Source: Mycobacterium sp. (GTDB lineage: Bacteria > Actinomycetota > Actinomycetes > Mycobacteriales > Mycobacteriaceae). Taken from it: a stretch of 38,450 nucleotides of DNA. This document shows positions 25,380-34,381 of this stretch, piece after piece. The DNA is taken from positions 1 through 38,450 of the forward strand of contig JARLGR010000177.1 in NCBI GenBank assembly GCA_031292665.1, in the 5' to 3' direction. The notes beneath the pieces were generated by a model. It saw only the letters and a list, made by a program, of their open reading frames with translations, searched no databases and had not been told where the DNA came from. Made by a program: the position numbers and the translations under genes. Positions within the stretch are counted from its first letter, which is position 1, and each line of letters begins with the position of its first letter.

Positions 25380-25820
25380 TTACTTGGTGATCTCGATGCG
25401 CTGTGCCTGGTTTCCGGCGTGAGCACCCGCGACCCGGACCGTCAGCACGCCGGCGTCGTACGAAGCCGTGACGGCCTCCCCGGTGACGTGTGCGGGCAGC
25501 TGGAAGGACCGACGGAACGATCCGTAGCGGATCTCGCGCAGCGTGCGGCCGTCCGTGTCTTGGGCGTGCTCGTCGCGGTGTTCGCCGTGAATCACCAGGC
25601 GGCCGCGCTCGACCTCGACGTTGACGTCCTTCTCGACGTCAACGCCCGGGAGTTCGAGGCGTACCACCGCGTCGTCGCCGTCGTTGACGATCTCCGCGGC
25701 CGGGGTAAAGCCGCTGGTGGCCGGCTTGAACCAGTCGGTGGCCGCCGCGGGGCCGAAGAAGTCGCGCAACCACCGGTCGGTGTCCCACGCCGGTCGCGAC
25801 CACAATGCGAGGTTGCTCAT
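25380..25820 (-). CDS. hsp20: Hsp20/alpha-crystallin small heat shock protein (Acr2-type)
   Basis: A 146-residue ATP-independent chaperone holding unfolding proteins in the cytoplasm. The alpha-crystallin domain spans about residues 38-135. It includes VVRLELPGVDVEKDVNVEVERGRLVIHGEH (seen as RLELPGVDVEKDVNVEVE), FRRSFQLPAHV and the late GVLTVRV. It corresponds to the Rv0251c (hsp, acr2) gene. ATG 25820 has AAGGAG six bases upstream. A SigE/SigH-like promoter lies about 60-95 bp upstream, fitting its known strong heat- and oxidative-stress induction in M. tuberculosis. It diverges from the decayed nirB. Confidence 0.93.
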   Translation of the reverse strand: MSNLALWSRPAWDTDRWLRDFFGPAAATDWFKPATSGFTPAAEIVNDGDDAVVRLELPGVDVEKDVNVEVERGRLVIHGEHRDEHAQDTDGRTLREIRYGSFRRSFQLPAHVTGEAVTASYDAGVLTVRVAGAHAGNQAQRIEITK

Positions 25821-25887
25821 GGGGATCTCCTTACGCTTGCTTGTGAGTTAGCTGTGTCCGGCGCCTTACCGGCCGGCTATTTCTACA

Positions 25888-25914
25888 AACATGAGTCGAC
25901 CACGCTAAAGTTCC
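25888..25914 (-). promoter_or_regulatory. SigE/SigH-like ECF promoter for hsp20
   Basis: Minus-strand -35 GGAAC (25910-25914) and -10 GTT (25888-25890) are separated by 19 bases, matching the GGAAC-N18-19-GTT form of mycobacterial SigE and SigH promoters. The predicted transcript would have a leader of about 60 bases before the hsp20 ATG. A classical HspR inverted repeat was not convincing. Confidence 0.55.
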
Positions 25915-26026
25915 ACCTTGCCGTTCGCCGTGAGCGAACGAGTTCACAACCGTTCCGATGGCGTGTGAGGCTCTGGTCATCCGTCCGTCACATTGGGCGC
26001 GTCGGCGTTAATTTCCCGCGTCTACC

Positions 26027-27436
26027 ATGAATTCCATTACTGCAGAGGGGATTTCGCGAGCTGACTGCGCGGGCCGTCACATTATCGTCGTCGGACATGG
26101 CATGGTGGGCCACCGGTTGGTCGAGGCTCTCCGTGCCCGTGACACCGGGGGATCGTGGCGCATCACGGTTTTCGCCGAGGAATCGGACGCGGCCTATGAC
26201 CGCGTCGGCCTGACCTCCTACACCGAAAGCTGGGATCGCACGCTGCTGGCACTGCCCGGCAATGACTACGACGGTGACGACCGCGTTCGGTTGGTGTTGA
26301 ACACGCGCGTCGTGGAACTGGACCGCGAGACAACAACGGTGGTAACCGCCGACGGGCAACGGTGGTAACCGCCGACGGGCAACGGCACGGCTACGACAGT
26401 TTGGTCCTGGCCACGGGGTCCTATGCCTTCGTCCCTCCGGTGCCCGGCCACGACCTGCCGGCGTGCCACGTGTACCGCACGCTCGACGACCTCGACGCCA
26501 TCCGCGCCGACGCGCAACGCACGCTGGAGGCCGGCCGCGCCCCCGCGGGCGTGGTCATCGGGGATGGCCTGCTGGGTTTGGAAGCCGCGAATGCGCTGCG
26601 CCAGTTCGGGTTGCAGACCCACGTCGTCGAGATGATGCCTTGGCTGATGGCCCAGCAGATCGACAAGGGCGGCGGTGCGCTGCTGGCCAGGATGATCACC
26701 GACCTGGGGACCGCGGTGCGCGTCGGAACCGGCACCGAATCCATCGAAGCCTTCGAGGATTCGGTGCGGGTGCGACTGACCGACGGTGACGTCGTCGATG
26801 CCGGCCTGGTGATCTTCGCGGCGGGCATCCGGCCGCGTGACGAACTGGCGAAGGCCGCAGGACTTGAGCTCGCCGAGAGGGGTGGCGTGCTCACCGACTT
26901 GAGCTGTCGCACAAGCGATCCTGATATCTACGCGGTCGGCGAGGTGGCCGCGATCGGGGGGCGGTGCTATGGCCTGGTCGGTCCCGGTTACACCTCGGCC
27001 GAGGTGGTGGCCGATCGGCTGCTGGGCGGCGCGGCGGAGTTCGGAGAAGCGGACCTGTCGACGAAGCTCAAGCTGCTGGGCGTCGACGTCGCCAGTTTCG
27101 GTGACGCGATGGGGTCGACCGAGAACTGCCTCGAGGTCGCCGTCAACGACGCGGTGAAGCGGACCTACGCGAAGCTGGTGCTGTCCGACGACGCCAAGAC
27201 GCTGCTCGGCGGCGTGCTGGTGGGCGACGCCTCGACGTACGGGGTGCTGCGTCCCATGGCCTGCAGCGGGCGTGCTCGACGATCCGGACAAGTTGTCGCG
27301 CTTCGTATCCTTCGTCAACGCCCCGGACGCCGTCGACTCGACGGTGACCTTCACCGAGCATGCCGGGCGCAAAATACCTGTGTCCATTGGCATGCCGCGG
27401 TTCCGTGCGGACAGCTCCGGAGGAACTGGGAGTTAA
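26027..27436 (+). pseudogene. nirB: Nitrite reductase large subunit NirB, disrupted
   Basis: Remains of the NADH-dependent assimilatory nitrite reductase large subunit, normally about 850 residues. The N-terminal FAD/NAD(P)-binding part is recognisable: VVGHGMVGHRLVEALR, YDRVGLTSYTESWDRTLLALPGNDY, then TGSYAFVPPVPGHDLPACHVYRT and GVVIGDGLLGLEAANALRQFG. A 23-bp tandem duplication (26335-26380) shifts the frame and creates TAA at 26366. The second frame runs to VLRPM near 27258. It then jumps in another frame directly to the family's C-terminal end (GVLDDPDKLSRFVSFVNAPD), stopping at TAA 27434-27436. The 2Fe-2S-binding and siroheme/4Fe-4S catalytic domains, roughly 400 codons, are gone. It cannot reduce nitrite. 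Confidence 0.93.
26335..26380 (+). repeat. 23-bp perfect tandem duplication in nirB
   Basis: Two identical units, 26335-26357 and 26358-26380, each starting AACGGTGGTAACC. The extra 23 bases (not a multiple of three) put TAA 26366 in the nirB frame. Confidence 0.95.
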
Positions 27437-27437
27437 G

Positions 27438-27788
27438 ATGACACGGCTCAACGACATTCAGGTATGGACCACCGCCTGCGCCTACGACCGCCTCATACCG
27501 GGCCGCGGCGTCGGTGTGCTGCTCGACGACGGCACCCAGGCGGCGCTGTTCCGGCTGGACGACGGCTCGGTGTGCGTGGTGGGTAACGTCGACCCGTTCT
27601 CCGGGGCGCCGGTGCTCTCGCGGGGGATCGTGGGAGACCGCGGCGGTTGTCCCACGGTTCAATCGCCCCTCCTCAAGCAGGCATTCTCGCTCGAAGACGG
27701 TTCCTGCCTGGACGACCCGAACGTCTCGGTGCCGGTGTACCCGGTGCGCATCACGCCCGACGGCTCTGTCCAGGTCGGGCGAGCCTAG
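27438..27788 (+). CDS. nirD: Nitrite reductase small subunit NirD (orphaned)
   Basis: A 116-residue Rieske-fold protein that pairs with NirB. Like other NirD proteins it has the fold (GVGVLLDDGTQAALFRLDDG, VGNVDPFSGAPVLSRGIVGD, VPVYPVRITPDG) without the iron-sulfur ligands. ATG 27438 lies one base after the nirB stop and is preceded by GGAGGA at a short distance, so it was translationally coupled to nirB. The frame is intact although its partner is destroyed, suggesting recent loss of nirB or slow decay. Its stop overlaps the convergent neighbour's stop (CTAG). Confidence 0.9.
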   Translation: MTRLNDIQVWTTACAYDRLIPGRGVGVLLDDGTQAALFRLDDGSVCVVGNVDPFSGAPVLSRGIVGDRGGCPTVQSPLLKQAFSLEDGSCLDDPNVSVPVYPVRITPDGSVQVGRA

Positions 27789-28234
27789 TCGATACTGCCC
27801 ACCAGGTAGCGCTGCATCGTCGGGCCTATGGCGTCGACGAGCGCGTCCACCGACATCGAGTGCAGGGGTTCCGAGCGCACGCCGTAGCGCATGATGCCCA
27901 AACCGACGAGCTGAGAAGCGCATAACGACGCTCGCACGGCGACATTGTCGGCGCCCAGCACCTTCAGCAAGGGGCCGAAGACCGGTCCGATGAACATGCC
28001 TTGCACGATCTCGGCGGTTTTGGCCATCCCCGTGGACGCGACCGCGCTGGCCGCGAAGGGACCGCCGCCGGCGGCGTCCCACGTGGTGATCAGCATGTGC
28101 AACGTCCGGCGGCCCACCTGGTTCACCCCCCCGGTGACGATCCGGTCGATGAACTCCGGTGTGCCAAACGGCAACCGCAGCATCTTCGCGACCGGATCAA
28201 GGAGCCCGTGCGATGGCTCTTCGCGACGCGGCAT
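27785..28234 (-). CDS. TetR C-terminal-domain-like protein without DNA-binding part (Rv0258c-type)
   Basis: A 149-residue helical protein resembling only the C-terminal ligand/dimer domain of TetR regulators (LPFGTPEFIDRIVTGG, ASLCASQLVGLGIMRYGVRSEPLHSM, given as ASQLVGLGIMRYGV). No helix-turn-helix is encoded at its N terminus or in frame upstream, where the cbiX stop lies 31 bp away. I recall a similar short protein in M. tuberculosis (Rv0258c), so it may be a stable truncated family rather than a fresh fragment. It could bind a ligand or form heterodimers, but that is speculation. It is on the same strand as cbiX and may be its last operon gene. Confidence 0.75.
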   Translation of the reverse strand: MPRREEPSHGLLDPVAKMLRLPFGTPEFIDRIVTGGVNQVGRRTLHMLITTWDAAGGGPFAASAVASTGMAKTAEIVQGMFIGPVFGPLLKVLGADNVAVRASLCASQLVGLGIMRYGVRSEPLHSMSVDALVDAIGPTMQRYLVGSID

Positions 28235-28265
28235 GGTGTCAGGATCGTCCGGATGGGACCAAAGA

Positions 28266-29057
28266 TCAAGCGCCCCGGCTGTCGGCGCGCCTCGCCGACC
28301 AGGCGGAATGTGCTGCGGAATTCGGCAGCCCGAGGGGTCCTTGCGCGCGCCGCCGACTGGGTCGGCACGACGCGTGCAGCGTCGCCGCGGGCGCCAGCCC
28401 CCTGCGGAGCCGGTTGGCGATCAGGCGCGGCAGGCCGGGGTGGGGGCCCAGCGGTTGGCTGACCAGGTCGGCGCCGCAGGCCTGCAGGCGTTGCTGAAAC
28501 AGGCCGTCCGCCAGCAGGTAGGAGGCGACGACGACGCGGCGTGCATCGTCGCGGCGGGCGGCGGCCACCGCTTCGTCCACCTCCCCGGTGGCCGCGAATC
28601 CCAGCCGCACCCGCGATCCCACCAGCGCGGACAGCGTCGTCGCGGTGACGTGCAGGTCGGTCCGCGCCCCGGCGTCCGACGTGCCGGCCGCGCCGGGGAC
28701 CACCGAATCGCCAGGCCGCCAACCGGATTGGGCCAACCGACCCCCGACGATGCGGGCGATCTCCCCGCCGGGGCCCAGCGCGGGAGTCACGATGACCTTC
28801 GGGTGTCCGCTGGCCACGACGTGGGTGGGCAGGTCGGTGCGCACGTGGTATCCGCGCGACAGGAACGCCGGTACCACGACGGCGGGTCGGCCGGGGTCCG
28901 CCTGCGACAGCACCTCGCCGGGGGTGGGCCCCAGCACGTCGACGAACGCGACCTGCACCCGGCGGCCCAGCAGCTCGCCGACGCGGGCCGCGAGGTCTCC
29001 GATCATCGCGACACCGGCTGGTTTGCGCGTGCCGTGCGCGGCCAGGATCAGGGTCAT
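28266..29057 (-). CDS. Sirohydrochlorin chelatase-like protein (CbiX/SirB family, Rv0259c-type)
   Basis: A 263-residue protein with two CbiX-like repeats that would insert metal into sirohydrochlorin for siroheme (or cobalamin). The first repeat starts TLILAAHGTRKPAG with the metal-binding His, and AFLSRGYHVRTDLPTHV carries another. The second repeat includes VVVASYLLADGLFQQRL. Its ATG 29057 overlaps the nnaR stop (ATGA), so it was coupled to nnaR. After RLIANRLRRGLAPA about 35 residues look atypical (TLHASCRPSRRRAQ onward), possibly a shifted or new C-terminal end. The shifted nnaR frame upstream now reads into this gene without a stop. Its siroheme client NirB is lost. Confidence 0.85.
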   Translation of the reverse strand: MTLILAAHGTRKPAGVAMIGDLAARVGELLGRRVQVAFVDVLGPTPGEVLSQADPGRPAVVVPAFLSRGYHVRTDLPTHVVASGHPKVIVTPALGPGGEIARIVGGRLAQSGWRPGDSVVPGAAGTSDAGARTDLHVTATTLSALVGSRVRLGFAATGEVDEAVAAARRDDARRVVVASYLLADGLFQQRLQACGADLVSQPLGPHPGLPRLIANRLRRGLAPAATLHASCRPSRRRAQGPLGLPNSAAHSAWSARRADSRGA

Positions 29058-30000
29058 GGGGCACCCACCGGGTGGTCGATCGCGAGCCGGTAACCGCGCT
29101 TGACCACCGTCGCGATGATGTTCTTGTCGCCCAACGCCGTTCGCAGCCGCAGCACCGCGGTGTCGACCGCGTGGGGATCGTTGCTGATGCCGGGCAGCGC
29201 CCGTAACAGGTCGTTGCGCGCGACGACGTCGCCGGGCCGCTGCGCGAGTGCACGCAGTATCGCCATCCCGGACGGGGGGCAGCTGCTTGATCGAATCGTC
29301 GACCAGCACGCAGGTTCCGCGGATGTCGACGGCGTGGCCGGCGGCCCTGACCGTGCAGGACCCCAGCAGCGGCAGCTCCTCGGCGATATGGCGGGCCAAG
29401 GCGCCCAGCCGCATTCGCTCGGGCGACGACGTGGGGACGCCCTTCCGGATCAGCGGTTTGGCGGTGACCGGCCCGACGCACATCGCGTGCACATCGGTGC
29501 GCAGGGCTTCCAGCAGTTGGTCCTCGATATCCAGCTGGCGGCTGCGTTCCGGCACCGCCGCCGCTGCGGGCGCCGACGTGAAGGTGACCGCATCGAACCG
29601 TCGTCGCTCGATCCCGCTGACCAGCTGGTCGAAGTCGCCGCCCAACGACGTTGGCTTCCAACGGTAGACCCGGATGGGGATTACTTCGGCTCCCACGGCG
29701 CGCAGCCCGCCCAGGAACTCCGGGAATGGATCCCATGCGTCGGCAGCGCCGTGCAGCTGGACGGCGACACGCATGCCCGACACGCCCGCTGCGAGCAGGT
29801 ATTCAAGCACTTCCTGGGAGGATTCGGATTCCGGCGACCACTTCTCGTGCAGGCCGGCGGCGCGCAGCGCGCCCGTCGCCTTGGGCCCGCGCGACACGAT
29901 CCGGGCCGACGACAACGCCGCGATGAGCGGGTTGGCCAGCCCCCACCCCTCGGCGGCGGCCAGCCAGCCGCGAAAGCCGATGCCGGTGTGGGCTCTGTTC
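29054..30000 (-). pseudogene. nnaR: NnaR-type HemD/response-regulator-like nitrate regulator, 5'-truncated and frameshifted
   Basis: The two-domain regulator (Rv0260c-type, NnaR in M. smegmatis) joins a uroporphyrinogen-III-synthase fold to a C-terminal winged helix, and activates nirBD and nitrate uptake genes. Here the HemD part is readable from AHTGIGFRGWLAAA near 29990 through VDDSIKQLPP at about 29280. There a G6 run (29274-29279, plus strand) shifts the frame by one. The winged-helix end (MAILRALAQRPGDVVARNDL to TVVKRGYRLAIDHP) follows in the right frame to TGA 29054. About 70 N-terminal residues are missing: the homology begins only a few bases after the aac stop. No ATG or GTG start is left, only TTG 29915. 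Confidence 0.85.
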
Positions 30001-30006
30001 TGCGCC

Positions 30007-30576
<570 letters not shown>

Positions 30577-31500
30577 TCAGGAGAACGGGCGGCCCTCAAG
30601 ACCGGGGCCGGTGGCCACCGGCGAGCGGGGTCGCGCCCAGTGCAGCCGTACCCACTGCCCGGGCCGGACCTGGGCGATTTTGTCGGCGTCCTCGTCGATC
30701 ACCACGCCGACCACGGGGTAACCGCCGGTGACCGGGTGATCGGGTCCCAGAATCACTGGTAAACCGTTGGGCGGCACCTGGATTGCGCCGCGGGTGGCGC
30801 CCTCGCTGGGCAGTTGCCGGTCCGGGTAGCGATACTGCAACGGGCGGCCGACCAACCGCATCCCGACGCGGTCGCTGCGGTCGGAGGCCACCCACTCGGT
30901 GTGCACCAGGGAGTCGGGATCGACGAACCAGTCGTCGCGCGGGCCGGGTACCACCGATAGCCCCACCACGTCGCCGGTGATGGCGGCCACGGGGGCCTGG
31001 TCGAGTTCGGGGTAATCGGCGGTGTGCTCCCCGACCGGCAACCGGTCTCCGGCCCGCAGCGGCGCCGGGCCGATCGCCGACATCACGTCGTAGCTGCGCG
31101 ACCCCAACACCGGTTGCACGCCGATGCCGCCCCGCACGGCCAGGTACGTGCGCAGTCCGGCGCGCGGCGCACCCAGGGTGATCACCTGGCCGTCGCGCAC
31201 ATGGTGAATGCTGTTTGTGCCGAACTTGATTCCGTTGACGGCCGGGTTGGTGTCGGCGCCCGTCACCGCGATGTCGACGTCGCCGCCGCTGACCCGGGCC
31301 GCGAAACCGCCGAGCGTCACCTCGACGGTGGCGCGGTCGTCCGGGTTGGCGCCGAGCCGGTTGGCCAGTTTGTGTGCGCGGCGGTCGGCGGCCCCGGACC
31401 GGCTGACGCCGAGGTGCGCCAGCCCCGGCTGGCCGAGGTCCTGGATGACGGCGAGCGGTCCGGTGCGCAGAATCTCCAGCTTGATTTGCGGATTGGCCAC
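30577..31500 (-). CDS. pxpC: Biotin-dependent carboxyltransferase-like / 5-oxoprolinase subunit C (KipA, AHS2)
   Basis: A 307-residue protein of the AHS2/KipA family, subunit C of the PxpABC ATP-dependent 5-oxoprolinase, which opens 5-oxoproline to glutamate. GTG 31500 is chosen for GCAGGAG upstream and for the family start [20 protein letters not shown]. Upstream frame to 31584 is out of family. Family motifs are [53 protein letters not shown] and [17 protein letters not shown]. It follows pxpB by 14 bp. The third subunit gene pxpA is not in the window, nor is the large oplA-type oxoprolinase I expect here from M. tuberculosis. Confidence 0.9.
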   Translation of the reverse strand: MANPQIKLEILRTGPLAVIQDLGQPGLAHLGVSRSGAADRRAHKLANRLGANPDDRATVEVTLGGFAARVSGGDVDIAVTGADTNPAVNGIKFGTNSIHHVRDGQVITLGAPRAGLRTYLAVRGGIGVQPVLGSRSYDVMSAIGPAPLRAGDRLPVGEHTADYPELDQAPVAAITGDVVGLSVVPGPRDDWFVDPDSLVHTEWVASDRSDRVGMRLVGRPLQYRYPDRQLPSEGATRGAIQVPPNGLPVILGPDHPVTGGYPVVGVVIDEDADKIAQVRPGQWVRLHWARPRSPVATGPGLEGRPFS

Positions 31501-31514
31501 GGCGATCTCCTGCC

Positions 31515-32177
31515 TCAGACGGCCCGGAACTGAACCCACATGCCCTGCATCAGCAGCGCCGGGTCGGGGCGCTCCAGGTCCCACAGCACCGCGTCGGTGT
31601 GGCCGATGAGTTGCCAGCCGCCGGGCGACCGCCGGGGGTATATCGCGCTGAATTCGCCGGCGAGACCGACCGATCCGGCGGGCACCGAGGTCCGCGGCTC
31701 GGAGCGGCGCGGCACCCGCAGGCGCGGGTCACCGTCGACCAGATACGCGAAACCCGGTGCGAAACCGCTGAATCCGACCCGCCACAGGGTGGCGGTGTGG
31801 GCATCGATCACCTGCGCGGTGGTCAGTCCGGTGTGGGTGGCCACCTCGGCGAGGTCCGGACCGTCGTACACGACGTCGATCACCACGTCGGCGCCGTGAA
31901 GCGCGGGCGCCGCCCCGTCGGCGGTGGCCCGCATCCGGCGGAGGCGGTGGCGAACGACTCCTTGGTAGCGGGGGCCGTCGAGCTTGACCAGCACCGTGCG
32001 GGCGGCGGGCACGACGTCGACCACCCCGGGCAGTGCGGCACCGCGTAAGGTCGCCGCCCAGGCCAAAACCTCAGCGGTACTGCCGCATTGCACCATCAGC
32101 GCGTGGTCGCCGTAGTCCAGGACGGTGTTTCCGACCAGGCCGGTCGGCAGGTCGACGGGAACCTCGGTCACGTTCAT
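31515..32177 (-). CDS. pxpB: 5-oxoprolinase subunit B (KipI, AHS1)
   Basis: A 220-residue AHS1/KipI-family protein forming a complex with PxpC. Recognisable parts are [11 protein letters not shown] at the start, [16 protein letters not shown], and the cyclophilin-like core with [35 protein letters not shown] (exactly these 20 residues) and [14 protein letters not shown] 32177. It probably co-transcribes with pxpC. Historic annotation as an allophanate hydrolase subunit is superseded by the 5-oxoprolinase assignment in other bacteria. Whether the mycobacterial pair works without PxpA here is not clear. Confidence 0.9.
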   Translation of the reverse strand: MNVTEVPVDLPTGLVGNTVLDYGDHALMVQCGSTAEVLAWAATLRGAALPGVVDVVPAARTVLVKLDGPRYQGVVRHRLRRMRATADGAAPALHGADVVIDVVYDGPDLAEVATHTGLTTAQVIDAHTATLWRVGFSGFAPGFAYLVDGDPRLRVPRRSEPRTSVPAGSVGLAGEFSAIYPRRSPGGWQLIGHTDAVLWDLERPDPALLMQGMWVQFRAV

Positions 32178-32265
32178 TACTCGACGGTAACCTCGGAGTC
32201 GTGGGCGGCGGGAGGGGGCGTCGAAAGATTTTCGAGCACTGCCAGAGCTGCCTTAGCGAATGCTC

Positions 32266-32289
32266 AAAAAGGCCCTCCAAAGGGAGGGC
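32266..32289 (-). terminator. Intrinsic terminator of fecB2
   Basis: On the minus strand the arms GCCCTCC and GGAGGGC, with a four-base loop, are followed by CTTTTTG. The hairpin starts at the last base of the TAG stop codon. It is the clearest Rho-independent terminator in the window. Confidence 0.85.
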
Positions 32290-33278
32290 TAACCCAGGAT
32301 CTTGCCGATGAGCGGCGGCAGTTGATCGGCAACCAAGGGATAGCTCAGCGGCGACGCGAACGCGATCGCGCCCGCCTGGTCCTTGGTCGTGAAGATGTGC
32401 CGGTTCTGGGCCGTGGCCTGTGATGCCGCCACGTCGGGGTCGGCCAGTAGCGCCTTTTGGTCGTCCGGGCTCTCGGTGGTCCAGATCAGCACGTCGGCGG
32501 AATCGAGCACGGCTTTGATCTGGTCGCGCGGGATGACGGCGCGGTGGTCGGTGCCCAACGGCTTGATGCTGTCGGCGATCACCAGGCCCATCTGGTTCAA
32601 GAAGTCGGTCCGCCAGCCCGCCAGCGTCGCCACCACGGTGCCCTGAAACAGCGCGCCCTGCATCAGCAACGCCTTCTTGCCCTTCCACGGCGGGTTCTTC
32701 TGGGAGACGTCGGTGAACTGCTTGTCGACGCCGTCGATCAGCGATTTCATCTGGTCGGCCTTGAACACCGCCTGGCCGACGGCGGTGGCCTGGTCCTTCC
32801 ACGGCTCGAAGAACGCGTCGCCGTCCGACTGGGCGATCGTGGGGGCGATCGCGGACAGCTTCTGATAGGTGTCGGCGTCCAGGCCGGCGTTGACGGCGAC
32901 GATCAGGTCCGGTTTGAGCCCGGCGATCTGGTCGACCGGAATCCCGTTGTCCAGGTTCAACACCACCGGCTGTGCCCCGCCGAGTTTGGGCTGGGCCCAC
33001 GGCCACACCGCGAACGGCTGGTCACCGAACCAGTTCGTCACCGCGATCGGCACCACGCCCACCGCGAGCAGGTCGTCCTGCTCGGTGTAGCCGGCGCTGA
33101 CCACGCGCTTGGGGGGCTCCTTGACGACGGTCTCGCCGAAGAGGTGGGTGATCGTGACCGCTCCGCCGCCGGGGGCACCCGACGGCGGTTTGCGTGACGA
33201 GCATGCGGGTGCCGCCGCGACGATCCCGGTGGCCCCTGCGAGCTGCAAGAATCTTCGTCGATTCCATCCCTGTCGCAC
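32289..33278 (-). CDS. fecB2: Tat-exported iron-siderophore/heme-binding lipoprotein FecB2
   Basis: A 329-residue periplasmic binding protein (PF01497 type) that captures ferric-siderophore or heme for import. The N terminus has a twin-arginine motif (NRRRFLQLAG) and then a lipobox-like AAPAC, so it is probably a Tat-exported lipoprotein. Family features include VVSAGYTEQDDLLAVGVVPIAV, the class III clamp pattern IAGLKPDLIVAVNAGLD (here in two parts) and ADVLIWTTESPDDQKALL, given as ADVLIWTTESPD. It corresponds to Rv0265c. No ABC permease or ATPase gene is adjacent, and no IdeR box was seen in the 226 bp upstream. GTG 33278 start. Confidence 0.88.
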   Translation of the reverse strand: MRQGWNRRRFLQLAGATGIVAAAPACSSRKPPSGAPGGGAVTITHLFGETVVKEPPKRVVSAGYTEQDDLLAVGVVPIAVTNWFGDQPFAVWPWAQPKLGGAQPVVLNLDNGIPVDQIAGLKPDLIVAVNAGLDADTYQKLSAIAPTIAQSDGDAFFEPWKDQATAVGQAVFKADQMKSLIDGVDKQFTDVSQKNPPWKGKKALLMQGALFQGTVVATLAGWRTDFLNQMGLVIADSIKPLGTDHRAVIPRDQIKAVLDSADVLIWTTESPDDQKALLADPDVAASQATAQNRHIFTTKDQAGAIAFASPLSYPLVADQLPPLIGKILG

Positions 33279-33504
33279 CGCGTGAGATTATCGCGTTCTT
33301 CGCTCCGGCCTGCACAGCCGCGCGGTATCGCCGCTCAGCTCGGCGGCATGCCGGAGTCGGGGAAGTGCCGGACGATTTTCTGACAGCGGCGGATGGCCCG
33401 TTGCGATTTCTCCGTATTCACGGCGTAACTGCGCACGCCCGGCCCGGTAACAGGGCGTCCCTGGCGTCGAGTCGTCAGCGCACGCGTCACAGGGGGCCCG
33501 CCAC
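33279..33504. other. Divergent intergenic region fecB2/narU, 226 bp
   Basis: No gene is visible. In M. tuberculosis the large oxoprolinase gene oplA lies between fecB2 and narU. Here it is absent, either deleted or never present. I could not identify promoter elements with confidence. Confidence 0.4.
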
Positions 33505-34381
33505 ATGACCACCACAACAACGGGGACCACCGGCCCGGTCTTTCAGCCCGCGCCGCCGCGCGGGCAGCACAGGGGGCGGCACTGGATCGACGATTGGCGG
33601 CCCGAGGATCCCGCGTTCTGGGAGACGACGGGCAAGGCCGTCGCGCGGCGCAACCTGGCGTTCTCGATCTTCGCCGAGCACGTCGGGTTCAGCGTGTGGA
33701 TGTTGTGGAGCCGTCCAGATGACCGCCCCATCAATTCCCGCCGCTCCGGGACTGCCCGCGCACCCTGCCGCATCCGGCTGGGCGCTCACGGCCAGCCAGG
33801 CGCTGTGCTTCATCGGCTACTCGGCCGCCTTCCCGACCCTGCTCAAGACGGTGTTCGGCCGCGGTGACATCGCCCTGACGTGGGCCTTCCTGGGTGCCGG
33901 CACCGGCTCGGTCATCCGCCCCGTGGGCGGCAAGCTCGCCGACCGGATCGGCGGGGCCCGCATCACCGCCGCCAGCTTCGTCATGCTGGCGGCCGGCGCC
34001 GGGGCGGCGCTGTGGTCCGTCAACGCCAAGAACCTGCCGGTGTTCTTCGCCAGCTTCATGTTTTTGTTCGTCGCCACCGGCGGCGGTAACGGTTCGACGT
34101 ACCGGATGATCTCGAGGATCTTCAAGGTCAAGGGCGAACTGGCCGGCGGCGATGCCGACACCATGGTGCACATGCGCCGCCAGGCCGCCGGCGCCCTGGG
34201 CGTCATCTCGTCGGTCGGCGCGTTCGGCGGCTTCATCGTGCCGCTGGCCTACGCCTGGTCGAAGTCGCAGTTCGGCAGCATCGAGCCCGCGCTGCGGTTC
34301 TACGTCGCGTTCTTTCTCGGCCTGCTCGTCGTCACCTGGTTCTGCTACCTGCGCAACGGCAAAGCGCGCGTTGGGGTTTAG
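33505..34381 (+). pseudogene. narU: Nitrate/nitrite transporter NarU (NarK family), disrupted
   Basis: Remains of a major facilitator superfamily nitrate/nitrite porter, normally about 460 residues with 12 helices. The first 69 codons are intact (PAPPRGQHRGRHWIDDWRPEDPAFW, seen as HWIDDWRPEDPAFW, and NLAFSIFAEHVGFSVWMLWS). The frame then shifts near 33711. The second frame reads QMTAPSIPAAPGL and SGWALTASQAL, and at about 33805 jumps directly to CFIGYSAAFPTLLKTVFGRG. That skips helices 2 to about 6, near 190 residues. The C-terminal half continues cleanly to TAG 34379-34381. It overlaps the polD2 stop by four bases. No functional transporter can be made. Confidence 0.9.

Noticed and set aside
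25821..26026. HspR (HAIR) inverted repeat before hsp20
   Set aside because: CTTGTGAGTTAG and nearby ATGAGT partly resemble half-sites, but spacing and second arm do not match the CTTGAGT-N7-ACTCAAG form.
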